This document shows, in pieces, positions 8,901 to 16,277 of a stretch of DNA of 64,000 nucleotides. Position 1 is the stretch's first letter. Every line of letters begins with the position of its first letter. This DNA comes from Mycobacterium sp. E2479 (lineage in GTDB: Bacteria > Actinomycetota > Actinomycetes > Mycobacteriales > Mycobacteriaceae): positions 1-64,000 of the forward strand of contig NZ_LZJR01000128.1 of assembly GCF_001667925.1 (NCBI RefSeq), in the 5' to 3' direction. A program made the translations under genes and the position numbers. A model generated the notes under the pieces. The model was not told the DNA's origin, did no database searches, and saw only the letters and a program-made list of their open reading frames with translations.

Positions 8901-9096
8901 GCGCCAGTTCGACTCGGTCTTCTGCTGTTGCAGCTGCGCGAAGCGAGCGCTCGATGAGCGGCGTGAGATGTCGTGCGATAGCCAGCGGCTGCTCGCCGTC
9001 ATCGACCGGGCTTATTTCCGAATGAAGGTCAGACCGCCCGGCGAGTTCTCGATTCAACCGTTCTGTCAATAACCATTCGTAGAGGCCCTCATGCAC
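5995..9096 (-). CDS. PLD nuclease-SF2 helicase-DUF3427 fusion protein, candidate defence gene
   Basis: A 1033-residue multidomain protein. Residues about 120-260 form a phospholipase-D-type nuclease domain with one HKD-like motif (RLHAKAWLL, His211/Lys213, then VGSSNLS about 20 residues on). One motif per chain implies a dimeric active site. Residues about 310-660 are a superfamily-2 helicase: motif I ATGTGKT (340-346), motif II DEFH (435-438), motif III TATPER (461-466) and motif VI QQLGRGLR (638-645). The remaining C-terminal part matches the DUF3427 type found behind such helicases. The family is known from defence-type islands, and the likely role is recognition and processing of foreign DNA or RNA. 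The domain order differs from Mokosh. No methylase or second subunit lies beside it, so it would be a single-gene system. Confidence 0.85.
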   Translation of the reverse strand: MHEGLYEWLLTERLNRELAGRSDLHSEISPVDDGEQPLAIARHLTPLIERSLRAAATAEDRVELAHRILAALPNQDVISEAMYQREPGRIERLDEVMRVDRLGAVPLLRPVTPLSDTALMTNAHNEPTLAAELRAELASADQVDLLCAFVKWQGLRLLADELNDLRLRNVPVRVITTTYLGATDARALDALVEEFGAEVRVNYETQRTRLHAKAWLLRRNTGFHTAYVGSSNLSHAALVDGLEWNVRLSAVSTPHLLDKFRATFESYWENTEFNPYEPSSDGERLRAALDIAAGGRQRDGLAVTLSGLEVHPKPFQAEMLEELDAERTLHDRHRNLIVAATGTGKTVVAALDYRRLVKERHGRDLTLLFVAHRKEILTQARRMYQEVLTESTFGELLVGGDLPNRWRHVFASIQSLSAERLAAIESDHFDVVVIDEFHHAEAASYRRLLNHVRPLELLGLTATPERGDGVDVRELFDWRVAAELRLWDALEQHLLCPFHYFGIHDGVDLDDLQWRRGGYELSALSNLYTGNDARTRIVLKELRDKVPDVAATRALGFCVSVEHARYMADRFVAAGVPARAVSADTATAERQAALKDLRERRINVLFAVDLFNEGLDIPEVDTVLFLRPTESATVFLQQLGRGLRLTEGKTVLTALDFVGHQRREFRFDQRFRALTGLGRKQLMRQVEQGFPFLPSGSQIVLDSVSQELVLQNIRQQLAPRWAALVSEVRAHPNDELGSYLDDSGRGLEDVLRTGRSWTTLCRDAGKPIGAPGPRERELIKRVRALAHVDDRRRRAAYLAILNGDARRDNRSDERLAEMLFFSLFPDGGRFDSVAAGLAALKNEPVVDEMRQVIDLAFDAARRSTYPLGELITSLADVPLGVHASYSREEILAALEFASLRRTPSTMREGVAWCESTNTDAFLITLRKTSTDYSPTTMYRDFALSSNLFHWESQSTTSAMSKTGQRYINHRQGGSHVLLFVRETKTDALGTAPYVFLGPADYVSHEGDRPMAITWRLRQPMPTEVFMASRAVVA

Positions 9097-9282
9097 GTCG
9101 GGGAGCGTAGCGGATCAACCCGACAAAGAAGCCGAAATTGGTCTGCCCCGCACGGCCAACATTCGGCGAATGCACTCAGCCATGGTCACTTCAGATCCAA
9201 TAGAGACTCACGGCGATACGGTGCTCTCTATCACGCCCCCACTGTCCCGCACTCTTCTCAAGACCGTGGCGACAACCCACTT

Positions 9283-9834
9283 TTAGCCGCAAGCAAACAT
9301 CGCAAGCTGACTGCGTTGCGCTTCGCTGACTACTAACAGCGGGTTGTTCGCAGCTGGGTAAATCTGGGCCTGATCCCACTGTGCCCTACGCACGCTGGTT
9401 GCGATGCCGATTTTCACACCGCGCTCCATAAGCTCACGGTGAAGGCGCTGGGCGTCGAACTAGAAGACAGCGTCAATACAGAAGGGCCTGAGAGTGCCGC
9501 GAGACGACACGGGTGCTCCTTTAGTGCCGGTAAAGACAAGGTAGTAGTCCAACGGCGCATTTGGATTGATGTCGAGCACGCCCTCCAGTTTCGTGTAAGC
9601 CTTTACATTCACGGTTCGGCCGCCGAGAACCCCGCCGGTGAAATGGCCGTCGTAGCCGGCAGCGTTTGCCGCAGCCTCCAGCTTGATGCCGAAGACTCGA
9701 GCTGCAATCCACTCACCGATGCTTCCGGTATTGACCGGGCGATCCAATAGGCGACCCAACCGCGTGTCGAGAGCATTGCGCTCCCGAAGTAGCACTGCTA
9801 GTTCAGCCAGCTCAGCATCCTGGTGTTCGTCCAC
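9283..9834 (-). pseudogene. DUF6998-like protein gene interrupted by an in-frame TAG
   Basis: The frame encodes a recognisable family pattern: RLLDRPVNTGSIGEW, then AARVFGIKLE, GRTVNVKAYT and LDYYLVFTG. It stops at TAG (9460-9462) directly after CIDAVF. Beyond the stop the same frame stays coding-like for 58 codons (FDAQRLHRELMERG, VKIGIATSVRRAQWD, QIYPAANNPLLVVSEAQR) to TAA at 9283-9285. Relatives read through with a hydrophobic residue at this point, from memory, so one base change (TTG to TAG) explains it. The start is uncertain; GTG 9834 is my choice. The function of the family is unknown. It lies upstream of the helicase gene on the same strand. Confidence 0.7.
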
Positions 9835-9950
9835 GCCGCATAGCTGGCACGAACGACTGACAGGCCAACTGCGCACCCGATACAGTGTCTTTGGCTGGTG
9901 TCCGACTGACAGCTCAAATTGTTTGGACAGCTGTCGGACAGGTGCATTTG

Positions 9951-10403
9951 CTACGGCTGCGCCGGCAACGCCGCCAACCACCCATCCGAAAGCAACTCCA
10001 GCAATTGCCCATCCGGGTCCCGGATCATCGCCATCGCCTCACCCACGGTCGCGTCGACCACCGTTCCCCCGAACTCCGCAACCTTCCCCAACACCCCAGG
10101 AAGGTCGGACACCGAGAACGAGATGTGCGTCAGCCCGATTTGATCCATCACCCGCTCCGAGCCGGCGTGAACCTGCCGCTTCGAGTAGTCCATCAGCTCC
10201 AGCACCAAGCCGTCGCGCACCAGATACGTCGCGTGCACGCCGAGCGGCTCGGGCAGTCCTACCAGCTGGGAGGTCGGGCCGTCGGGCGGGTCGAGTTCCC
10301 ACCAGAACTGGAACCCCAGCAACCCCTCGTAGAAGCGGCGCGACCGCTCGCGGTCCGTGACGCATAACCCAACGTGATTGAAAACCGTCCGATGGCTCGT
10401 CAT
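9951..10403 (-). CDS. VOC (glyoxalase/bleomycin-resistance) family protein
   Basis: A 150-residue vicinal-oxygen-chelate protein with two beta-alpha-beta-beta-beta modules. HVGLCVTDRERSRRFYEGLLGF starts the first module and HISFSVSDL starts the second. The metal-binding pattern is visible: His10 (in FNHVGL), Glu (VLELMDYS), His (LTHISFSV) and a C-terminal Glu (GQLLELLSDG). This suggests a metal-dependent lyase, isomerase or dioxygenase. It is divergent from the P450 gene at 10551 with a 147-base shared promoter region, so the two may belong to one pathway. Confidence 0.82.
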   Translation of the reverse strand: MTSHRTVFNHVGLCVTDRERSRRFYEGLLGFQFWWELDPPDGPTSQLVGLPEPLGVHATYLVRDGLVLELMDYSKRQVHAGSERVMDQIGLTHISFSVSDLPGVLGKVAEFGGTVVDATVGEAMAMIRDPDGQLLELLSDGWLAALPAQP

Positions 10404-10550
10404 GACACCCTTTCCGCAGCAAATCGACCCAAGCGGTCACGCCGGCCGGCCTCGAAGCCGCTTCCACCACCCAGCCCAAACGCGTAATAATGCAAAGATA
10501 ATAAGCGCACCGCCGAGCAGGCAGATCACCTTCCGTTGGAGGGCTTTTCG

Positions 10551-11819
10551 ATGGCCACACGTCCGAACGTCAGTGCCGACGCAATCGTTGACTTCGACCA
10601 TCATTCCGACGCCTTCAACCTCAACGAGCTCGCCGTCAACGCCGACCTGCGGCAGCGATGTCCGGTGGCGTGGAACGAGAACTACGGCGGGTTCTGGTTC
10701 CTCAGCAGCTACGACGCCGTCAGCCAAACCGCCCGCAACGGAGGCACTTTCGCCCACAAATACGAGCCCAACGCCGAAGACGGCGTCGACTATCAGGGCG
10801 AGATGGGCGTCCCCCGCCCCGAAGGCCAGCCGGCCCTCGGCATCGGCGAGGTCGATGGCCCCTACCACCAAGCGCTACGGCACGCTCTGGCGCCGTTCTT
10901 CTCCCCCGGCGCCGTCGAGAAGCTCAAGCCCTTCATGGAGCAATCCGCGCACTGGTTCCTCGATCAACAAGTAACTAAAGGGCACATGGACCTGGTGCTC
11001 GACTATGCCAGCCCGGTCCCGGCGATCCTCACGATGAAGCTGATGGGCCTGCCCTACGACAACTGGCACCTGTACGCCAACCTCTTTCACTCCGTCATGG
11101 CCGTCCCCCAGGACAGCGACGAGTACGCCAACGCGATCGCCAAAGTGCCCGCCATGATGGAAGAGGTCCTCGAGTTCGCCGCCAACCGACGGGCCGATGC
11201 CCGAGAAGACTTGACCAGCTTCCTCATTCACTTCGAATTCGACGGCCACCGCCTCACCGACGAGCAGCTGCTCAACATCCTGTGGAACCTCATCGGCGGC
11301 GGTGTCGACACCACCACCTCCCAGACCGCGCTGACCCTGCTGCACCTGGGCACCCACCCGGAGACCCGACAGCAACTCATCGACCACCCCGAGCTGTACC
11401 GCACCGCCACCGACGAGTTCCTGCGCTACTTTTCGGTCAACCAAACCCTCAGCCGCACAGTCACTCACGACGTCGTCCTCGCCGGCCAACGCCTGCGCAA
11501 GAACGACCGCGTCGTCATCAGCTGGCTCTCGGCCAACCACGACGAAAACGAATTCGACCGCCCCGATCAGATCATCCTCGACCGCACACCCAACCGCCAC
11601 GTCGCCTTCGGGCTGGGCCCACACCGCTGCATCGGCTCGCACCTGGCCCGGTTGATGTCCGGCGTGCTGGTCAAGGCCGTCCTCGATCGCCTCCCCGACT
11701 ACCAGGTCGACGTCGAGAACGTCCACCAATACCTGGGCAACCCGAGCATGACCGGCCTGGGCAAGCTCCCGGTCACGTTCACACCGGGGCAGACCCGGGA
11801 AACGCCACGCCCATGGTGA
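10551..11819 (+). CDS. Cytochrome P450
   Basis: A soluble 422-residue bacterial P450. The I-helix oxygen-activation segment is IGGGVDTTTSQ, the ExxR motif is EFLR (in TDEFLRYFS), and the haem-binding loop is FGLGPHRCIG with the cysteine ligand. ATG 10551 is chosen because GGAGGG lies seven bases upstream. An in-frame TTG at 10536 precedes that ribosome site and cannot use it. It would need a ferredoxin and reductase, neither of which is adjacent. The substrate is unknown. Its 3' end lies eight bases from the convergent cyclase gene. Confidence 0.92.
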   Translation: MATRPNVSADAIVDFDHHSDAFNLNELAVNADLRQRCPVAWNENYGGFWFLSSYDAVSQTARNGGTFAHKYEPNAEDGVDYQGEMGVPRPEGQPALGIGEVDGPYHQALRHALAPFFSPGAVEKLKPFMEQSAHWFLDQQVTKGHMDLVLDYASPVPAILTMKLMGLPYDNWHLYANLFHSVMAVPQDSDEYANAIAKVPAMMEEVLEFAANRRADAREDLTSFLIHFEFDGHRLTDEQLLNILWNLIGGGVDTTTSQTALTLLHLGTHPETRQQLIDHPELYRTATDEFLRYFSVNQTLSRTVTHDVVLAGQRLRKNDRVVISWLSANHDENEFDRPDQIILDRTPNRHVAFGLGPHRCIGSHLARLMSGVLVKAVLDRLPDYQVDVENVHQYLGNPSMTGLGKLPVTFTPGQTRETPRPW

Positions 11820-11826
11820 CCCACCC

Positions 11827-13161
11827 TTAACGCACGGCCAAGACCGGCCATCGGTGCCGCACACCTTTGAGTTCGTGGCGACCGCGGTCTTCGAAGGCAA
11901 TCCGTGACCCGAGGACCAGCGGCGGAACCGCCCCGGACACCAGCACCTCGTCGGGCCCGGCGAGCGCCATGATGCGCGCAGCGATATGGACCGCGATGCC
12001 ATGCACATCGTGGTCGATCATCTCCACCTCGCCGGTATGCAGACCGGCCCGGATGTTGAGCCCTAAATCCTGCACCGCATCTCGAATGGCGCACGCACAG
12101 TTGATCGCTCGGGCCGGGCCGTCGAACGTCGCCAGTGCACCGTCGCCGGTGAACTTGATGACTTCGCCCCGTGCGCCCAACACATATTTCTCCACGATCT
12201 CGTTGTGCGCGGCGAGGGCCGCGGCCCAGGCCTCATCACCGAGCGCTTCGGCGCGTTCGGTCGATCCCACGATGTCGGTGAACAACACCGTCGACAGCAC
12301 CCGGTTGGTCGCCGCGGCCGCACGCGAGCCGGTGACAAACGATTCGATCTCGTCGAGCACCCGGTCGCAGTCGCCGGCGAACCACACATTGTCTTCCCCA
12401 TCGAGCTCGATCAGTCGAGCATTCGGAATCCGCTCGGCGACAAAGTGAGCGTGCGCGCCGGTCACGTGGCGGTCATCGCGGCGATGGAGCACCAGCGTCG
12501 GCGCCTGGACGCTGTCGAGCACGGCCCGAATGTCGGTGCGCAGGAACAGGTTAAAGATGGCTTTGAAGTAGCCGGGCCCGCCGGCCAGGCGCTCGCCGCG
12601 AGCAAACCAGCGCTGCTTGCCGGCATCACCGCTCCAACTTGGGGCCAAAAGATCAGCGACGGCACCGGTGCCGACGGTGTCGCCGAACGAGTCGACGTAT
12701 CGGCTAAACGCCGGTTCGGGCATCCCCTGCGGATAATCGGCGGCCCGCAAAAACCGCGCGTAAGGGCTGAAGAGCACCAGCGAGCGGACGCGCTGCGGAT
12801 GGGTCGCCGCCAAAAGCAGGACAGGAAGCGCCGACTCCGACATCCCGAACACCGACGCGCACTCGCTGCCGACGGCGTCGAGCACCGCGACCAGCCCGTC
12901 CGTCCAAGCCTGCATCGCCGGAAGGTTATGGATCGGCACGGCATCCGAACTTCCCATCCCGAGCAGGTCGGAAATGATCAGCCGGCTGAACGACGCCAGG
13001 TGGCGCAGGTGGCCCGCGACCGTCGGGTCGTCCCACAGCAAGTCGATGGGGAACGTCGCGGTGGGGACGAAAAGCAGGTCGGATCCGTTGTCAGAGACCA
13101 GTTGATAAGCGAGGTGGACATCGCCATCTCGCGCATAGACCGTTTGGGGGACGGCCGCCAT
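11827..13161 (-). CDS. Alpha/beta-hydrolase-class III nucleotidyl cyclase fusion (LipJ/Rv1900c-like architecture)
   Basis: A 444-residue two-domain protein. Residues 1 to about 275 form an alpha/beta-hydrolase domain with Ser108 in FGMSES at the nucleophile elbow. Residues about 285-444 form a class III cyclase domain with both metal aspartates (Asp296 in FTDIVGST, Asp340 in FTGDG). Lys336 and Asp385 (adenine-type specificity) and Arg396 are present. Two expected residues are changed. The hydrolase His is replaced by Asn258 in GEDNVWFAGD, and the cyclase transition-state Asn is replaced by His392 (VHIAAR). The architecture matches LipJ. It may make cAMP weakly or act as a sensor. ATG 13161 is used; GTG 13182 is possible. 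Confidence 0.82.
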   Translation of the reverse strand: MAAVPQTVYARDGDVHLAYQLVSDNGSDLLFVPTATFPIDLLWDDPTVAGHLRHLASFSRLIISDLLGMGSSDAVPIHNLPAMQAWTDGLVAVLDAVGSECASVFGMSESALPVLLLAATHPQRVRSLVLFSPYARFLRAADYPQGMPEPAFSRYVDSFGDTVGTGAVADLLAPSWSGDAGKQRWFARGERLAGGPGYFKAIFNLFLRTDIRAVLDSVQAPTLVLHRRDDRHVTGAHAHFVAERIPNARLIELDGEDNVWFAGDCDRVLDEIESFVTGSRAAAATNRVLSTVLFTDIVGSTERAEALGDEAWAAALAAHNEIVEKYVLGARGEVIKFTGDGALATFDGPARAINCACAIRDAVQDLGLNIRAGLHTGEVEMIDHDVHGIAVHIAARIMALAGPDEVLVSGAVPPLVLGSRIAFEDRGRHELKGVRHRWPVLAVR

Positions 13162-13226
13162 GGTAGAAGCATGCCACTTCACACCCGCTCAGTGAGGCAT
13201 CATGCGCAGCAAAGCGCCCGAATCGC

Positions 13227-13835
13227 TCAAAGCACTTGCGCCACAACGCCCGCGATCAATTCGTCGGGGGCTTGAACAATCCCGACAGCGCTCAGTTGGC
13301 CACCGATGGCAAGCGACGCGATGCCGTGCACCAGCGACCAGAGCGGCGCGGCCACGTCTCGCGGGTCCTGAGCCCCGACGATCCCCGCCTCCTGGCACTT
13401 GGCGATCGCGTCGAGCAGGTCGCCGAACGCCTGCTCACCGGCGACCGCCAGGCCCGGCTGCTCGGCCTTCAGCGACTCCGCGCCGAACATCACCTGATAG
13501 TGGTCGGGATGGGCAATCGCCCATTGCACATACGCCCGGCCGAGCTCGACCACCCGCTCCTTCGGATCCAAGACGCGCTCGGCGGCCGCAGCGAGGTCGG
13601 CGTGCAACGCGTGAAATCCCTGTTCGGCGACGGCGGCCAGCAGCTCGGCCTTATCGGCGAAGTGCCGGTACGGGGCCGCGGCGCTGACCCCGGCTCGTCG
13701 CGCCGCCTCGGTCAGGGTGAATCCCTTCGGCCCCTTCTCGGCCACCAGCGAGAGCGCGGCGCTGGTCAGCGCGCGTTTGAGGTCGCCGTGGTGGTAGCTC
13801 TGGCGCCGCCTGACGGCCGCCCGCTGCACTGCCAT
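13227..13835 (-). CDS. TetR-family regulator with WHG-type C-terminal domain
   Basis: A 202-residue TetR protein. The DNA-binding part has YHHGDLKRALTSAALSLVAE, then AARRAGVSAAAPYRHFADK. The C-terminal part (WAIAHPDHYQVMFG) is the WHG-type ligand domain common in mycobacterial TetRs. The ATG at 13835 is used, since the longer frame would run into the palindromic operator. It is divergent from the DUF1707 gene, with an inverted repeat between them. It most likely represses itself and the neighbouring gene. Confidence 0.88.
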   Translation of the reverse strand: MAVQRAAVRRRQSYHHGDLKRALTSAALSLVAEKGPKGFTLTEAARRAGVSAAAPYRHFADKAELLAAVAEQGFHALHADLAAAAERVLDPKERVVELGRAYVQWAIAHPDHYQVMFGAESLKAEQPGLAVAGEQAFGDLLDAIAKCQEAGIVGAQDPRDVAAPLWSLVHGIASLAIGGQLSAVGIVQAPDELIAGVVAQVL

Positions 13836-13844
13836 GTTGACGAT

Positions 13845-13868
13845 ATTAACATTAATGTCTATGTTAAT
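13845..13868. promoter_or_regulatory. Palindromic operator in the TetR/DUF1707 divergent promoter
   Basis: ATTAACAT (13845-13852) is repeated in inverted form as ATGTTAAT (13861-13868) with an 8-base centre. A second perfect palindrome, ACATTAATGT, lies inside it at 13849-13858. The block is AT-rich in GC-rich surroundings. It lies ten bases upstream of the TetR start, which is the expected place for an autoregulatory TetR site. Confidence 0.7.
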
Positions 13869-13898
13869 GCTATTCACATCGGCGACCCAGGAGGCGAC

Positions 13899-14345
13899 AT
13901 GTCGAATCCGCTCGAAACCACATCCACGCTCGCTGGCACCCGGGACCGTGAGAAGACGGCCGACCTACTCGGTCAGGCGCTCGCCCAGGGCTACCTGCAG
14001 GTCGACGAGTACGACCAACGGCTGCAATCGGTGTTCCAGACGCACACGGCCGAAGAACTGCGCGAACTCACCGCGGGCCTCCCGGTCGATCGCATCCGGC
14101 GTCACGATCCCCGCCGGCGTGCCGCTCGCATCGCCGCGGCGCGTCGCGGACTGCGCGCCCACCTTTACGCGTACCTCGCCATGTGCGTCATCGTGCTCAC
14201 CGTCTGGGCAGCCGTCGCCATGACAACCGACGCGACCTACTTCTGGCCCATCTGGCCCATCCTCGGTGCGGGCATCGGGCTGGTCAGCCACGCTTTATCG
14301 GTACCGCGTCGCCCAAAGTCATTGGAAAACGGAATAACTCATTAG
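13899..14345 (+). CDS. DUF1707 and 2TM domain membrane protein
   Basis: A 148-residue protein. Residues about 8-60 are the DUF1707 (SHOCT-like) domain: RDREKTADLLGQALAQGYLQ, then DEYDQRLQ and ELRELTAGLP. A basic linker rich in Arg and a C-terminal 2TM membrane domain follow (AYLAMCVIVLTVWAAVAM and FWPIWPILGAGIGLVSHAL). AGGAGG lies just upstream of ATG 13899. It is divergent from the TetR gene and shares its operator region. The function of this common actinobacterial family is unknown. Confidence 0.85.
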   Translation: MSNPLETTSTLAGTRDREKTADLLGQALAQGYLQVDEYDQRLQSVFQTHTAEELRELTAGLPVDRIRRHDPRRRAARIAAARRGLRAHLYAYLAMCVIVLTVWAAVAMTTDATYFWPIWPILGAGIGLVSHALSVPRRPKSLENGITH

Positions 14346-14551
14346 ATCATGCAGAAATCAGTGGCGCCACTTGGGAACTGGCGCGATCTTCGCACAGCAG
14401 CTGGTGCGACGGGCCCTCGGACCGATAGGCGACTTTCAAAAGGGCTAGCACATCCGCCAGCACGTTCGAGAAACGTGTCATGGCCGGAAGGCGGTTAGTC
14501 ACGGGGCCTACACTATGGACGCTGCGCCGAGAGACAAAGCGCTCGTGGTGA

Positions 14552-16030
14552 TTACGACGCGGTAGCGTACTGCAGCACGGGCTCCGACGAATCGACGTGG
14601 CCGTAGCTGATGATCCGCAGCCGGTTCGGGCGTACCTCGTAAACCACGCCGTCGACCGGATTGGTGACGTCGAACCCGTCCTCGACCCGCTCGGCATTGG
14701 AAAGCTCGATGTGGGCACCGTCGCGAATCCGCTCGCCGCGATAATAATAAGTCCCACTGAGGTTTTGACACACCACTGCCAACGACTTGCTCGTTCGCAC
14801 CACGGCGGCCGGCGGATTACCCGGATCGCAGCGGGCGGTCTCGCCCACGAACCCCAACCCATCGGCGCCCTTCACCGGACGCGACAGTGTCGGCGTCAGC
14901 GGTGGCACGGAGGTCGTCGGGGCCGGAGGCGCCGCCTCAACCGTTTGCGACGGCGGCGAGGCCGAACCGTTGTGATGAGTTGCACCAACCAGATTCACCG
15001 ATAACAGCAGCCCGGCGATCAACATGACTGCCGCCACCGCCGCCACCACGACGGGTGTGCGGCCGATCGCCGGCCAATGCCACGCCGACCTGGAGGCGGC
15101 GGGCGGCTCGGGGCGGTCAGCGGGCGCATCGAGCTCCGCAAGGGGGGCGGTCGGCAATGGATGCGTCTTCGGGGGACCGCTTCGCCCGGCCGCGGCACCC
15201 ACGGGTTCGTAGGCGGCGAACACCGCCTCACTGGCGGCCCGGGCAAGCTCACCCGCGGAAGCGAACCGCGCCGCGCCCTGCTTGGCCATGCCCCGGGTGA
15301 TGATGTCGTCGTACTCCCGGCCGACGCCGCGGCGCATGATGCTCGGCCGGGGCGCCGGCGCCAATATGTGCGCGCGCTTCAGCTCCCCCGCGTCCTCGCT
15401 TTCGAACGGCGGTTGGCCGGTGAGGCATTCGTAAAGCACACACGTCAACGAGTAGACGTCGGTCTGCGGTCCCACGCGTCCGGTGGTGAATCGCTCGGGC
15501 GCCATGTAGGTCCGCGAGATTTTCTCGTCGCCGGCGGCCTGGGCGGTGCCGAAGTCGGCAAGGTAGGTGAAGTGGTCGTGGGTGAGCAGGATGTTCTCAG
15601 GCTTGACGTCGAGGTGCAGCAACCCACCGGCATGCGCGGCGTCCAGCGCACGCGCCACTTGCGCGGTGATCGACGCGGCACGCGACGGTTCCAGCCCGCC
15701 CTGCTCGCGCAGCAGGTCCTTGAGGCTGCCGCCGTCATCGACCAGGAGCATATCGATGAACGGCACGCCTTCGATCTCGCCGAAGTCATGCAGCGGCAGG
15801 ACATGTGGCTCCTGCAGCCGCGTCACCTTTCGGCACTCGCGCCAAAGACGTTGCTGGAAGCCAGGGTCCGCTGCCGTCTCGCCACGTAAGAGCTTGAGCG
15901 CGACCATCCGGTCTTTAACCGTGTCGTACGCGCGGTAGACCTCGCCCATGGCCCCGGTGCCGATCAGTGAGCGCAGCTCGTACGGCCCGAACCGGGTACC
16001 GAGCCGCGAACCGCGGGACGAGGAGGTCAC
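14552..16030 (-). CDS. Transmembrane Ser/Thr protein kinase of the Pkn type, non-RD
   Basis: A 492-residue receptor-like kinase. The kinase domain (about 15-275) has the glycine loop GTGAMGEVY, Lys46 in ALKLL, catalytic Asp141 with Asn146 (HLDVKPEN) and the DFG at 159-161. One transmembrane helix lies at about 326-349. The extracellular part of roughly 140 residues has a Pro/Thr-rich stalk and two Cys that could form a disulfide (ARCDPG, VVCQN). The usual HRD arginine is Leu140, so this is a non-RD kinase. The activation loop is short (TAQAAGDEKIS). GTG 16030 follows AAAGGAG. It is divergent from the FAD oxidase gene. Confidence 0.9.
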   Translation of the reverse strand: MTSSSRGSRLGTRFGPYELRSLIGTGAMGEVYRAYDTVKDRMVALKLLRGETAADPGFQQRLWRECRKVTRLQEPHVLPLHDFGEIEGVPFIDMLLVDDGGSLKDLLREQGGLEPSRAASITAQVARALDAAHAGGLLHLDVKPENILLTHDHFTYLADFGTAQAAGDEKISRTYMAPERFTTGRVGPQTDVYSLTCVLYECLTGQPPFESEDAGELKRAHILAPAPRPSIMRRGVGREYDDIITRGMAKQGAARFASAGELARAASEAVFAAYEPVGAAAGRSGPPKTHPLPTAPLAELDAPADRPEPPAASRSAWHWPAIGRTPVVVAAVAAVMLIAGLLLSVNLVGATHHNGSASPPSQTVEAAPPAPTTSVPPLTPTLSRPVKGADGLGFVGETARCDPGNPPAAVVRTSKSLAVVCQNLSGTYYYRGERIRDGAHIELSNAERVEDGFDVTNPVDGVVYEVRPNRLRIISYGHVDSSEPVLQYATAS

Positions 16031-16277
16031 TGCCGCACTCCTTTCTCAAGACAGTCCAGGTCGCGAGTTCCCGAATTGGGCGCCGACATAACGTGCGCAG
16101 CCTCACGCGTGTCGCTACTCCGAGACATCGCCGAGGGCCGCTATCGTTCGCCGGCCGGGATGACCAACAGCGACACGGCGCCAGTGCCACCCTAGCGGCA
16201 GCGGCACCGTCCAGTCTCGAGCCGCACGCCCCGATACAGTGACTAAGTGTCCGGCACGTAAGACGGTGAGGCCTTCG

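Noticed and set aside
5995..9096. Assignment as Mokosh
   Set aside because: Mokosh uses an SF1-type RNA helicase; this protein has a DEFH-type SF2 helicase, an N-terminal PLD domain and DUF3427.
10875..12008. 377-codon minus-strand frame opposite the first P450
   Set aside because: It overlaps an intact P450 and the cyclase gene end; composition is typical antisense.
14358..14395. Rho-independent terminator between the DUF1707 and kinase genes
   Set aside because: GCGCCA and TGGCGC pair around a 9-base loop, but the stem is short and has no T-run.
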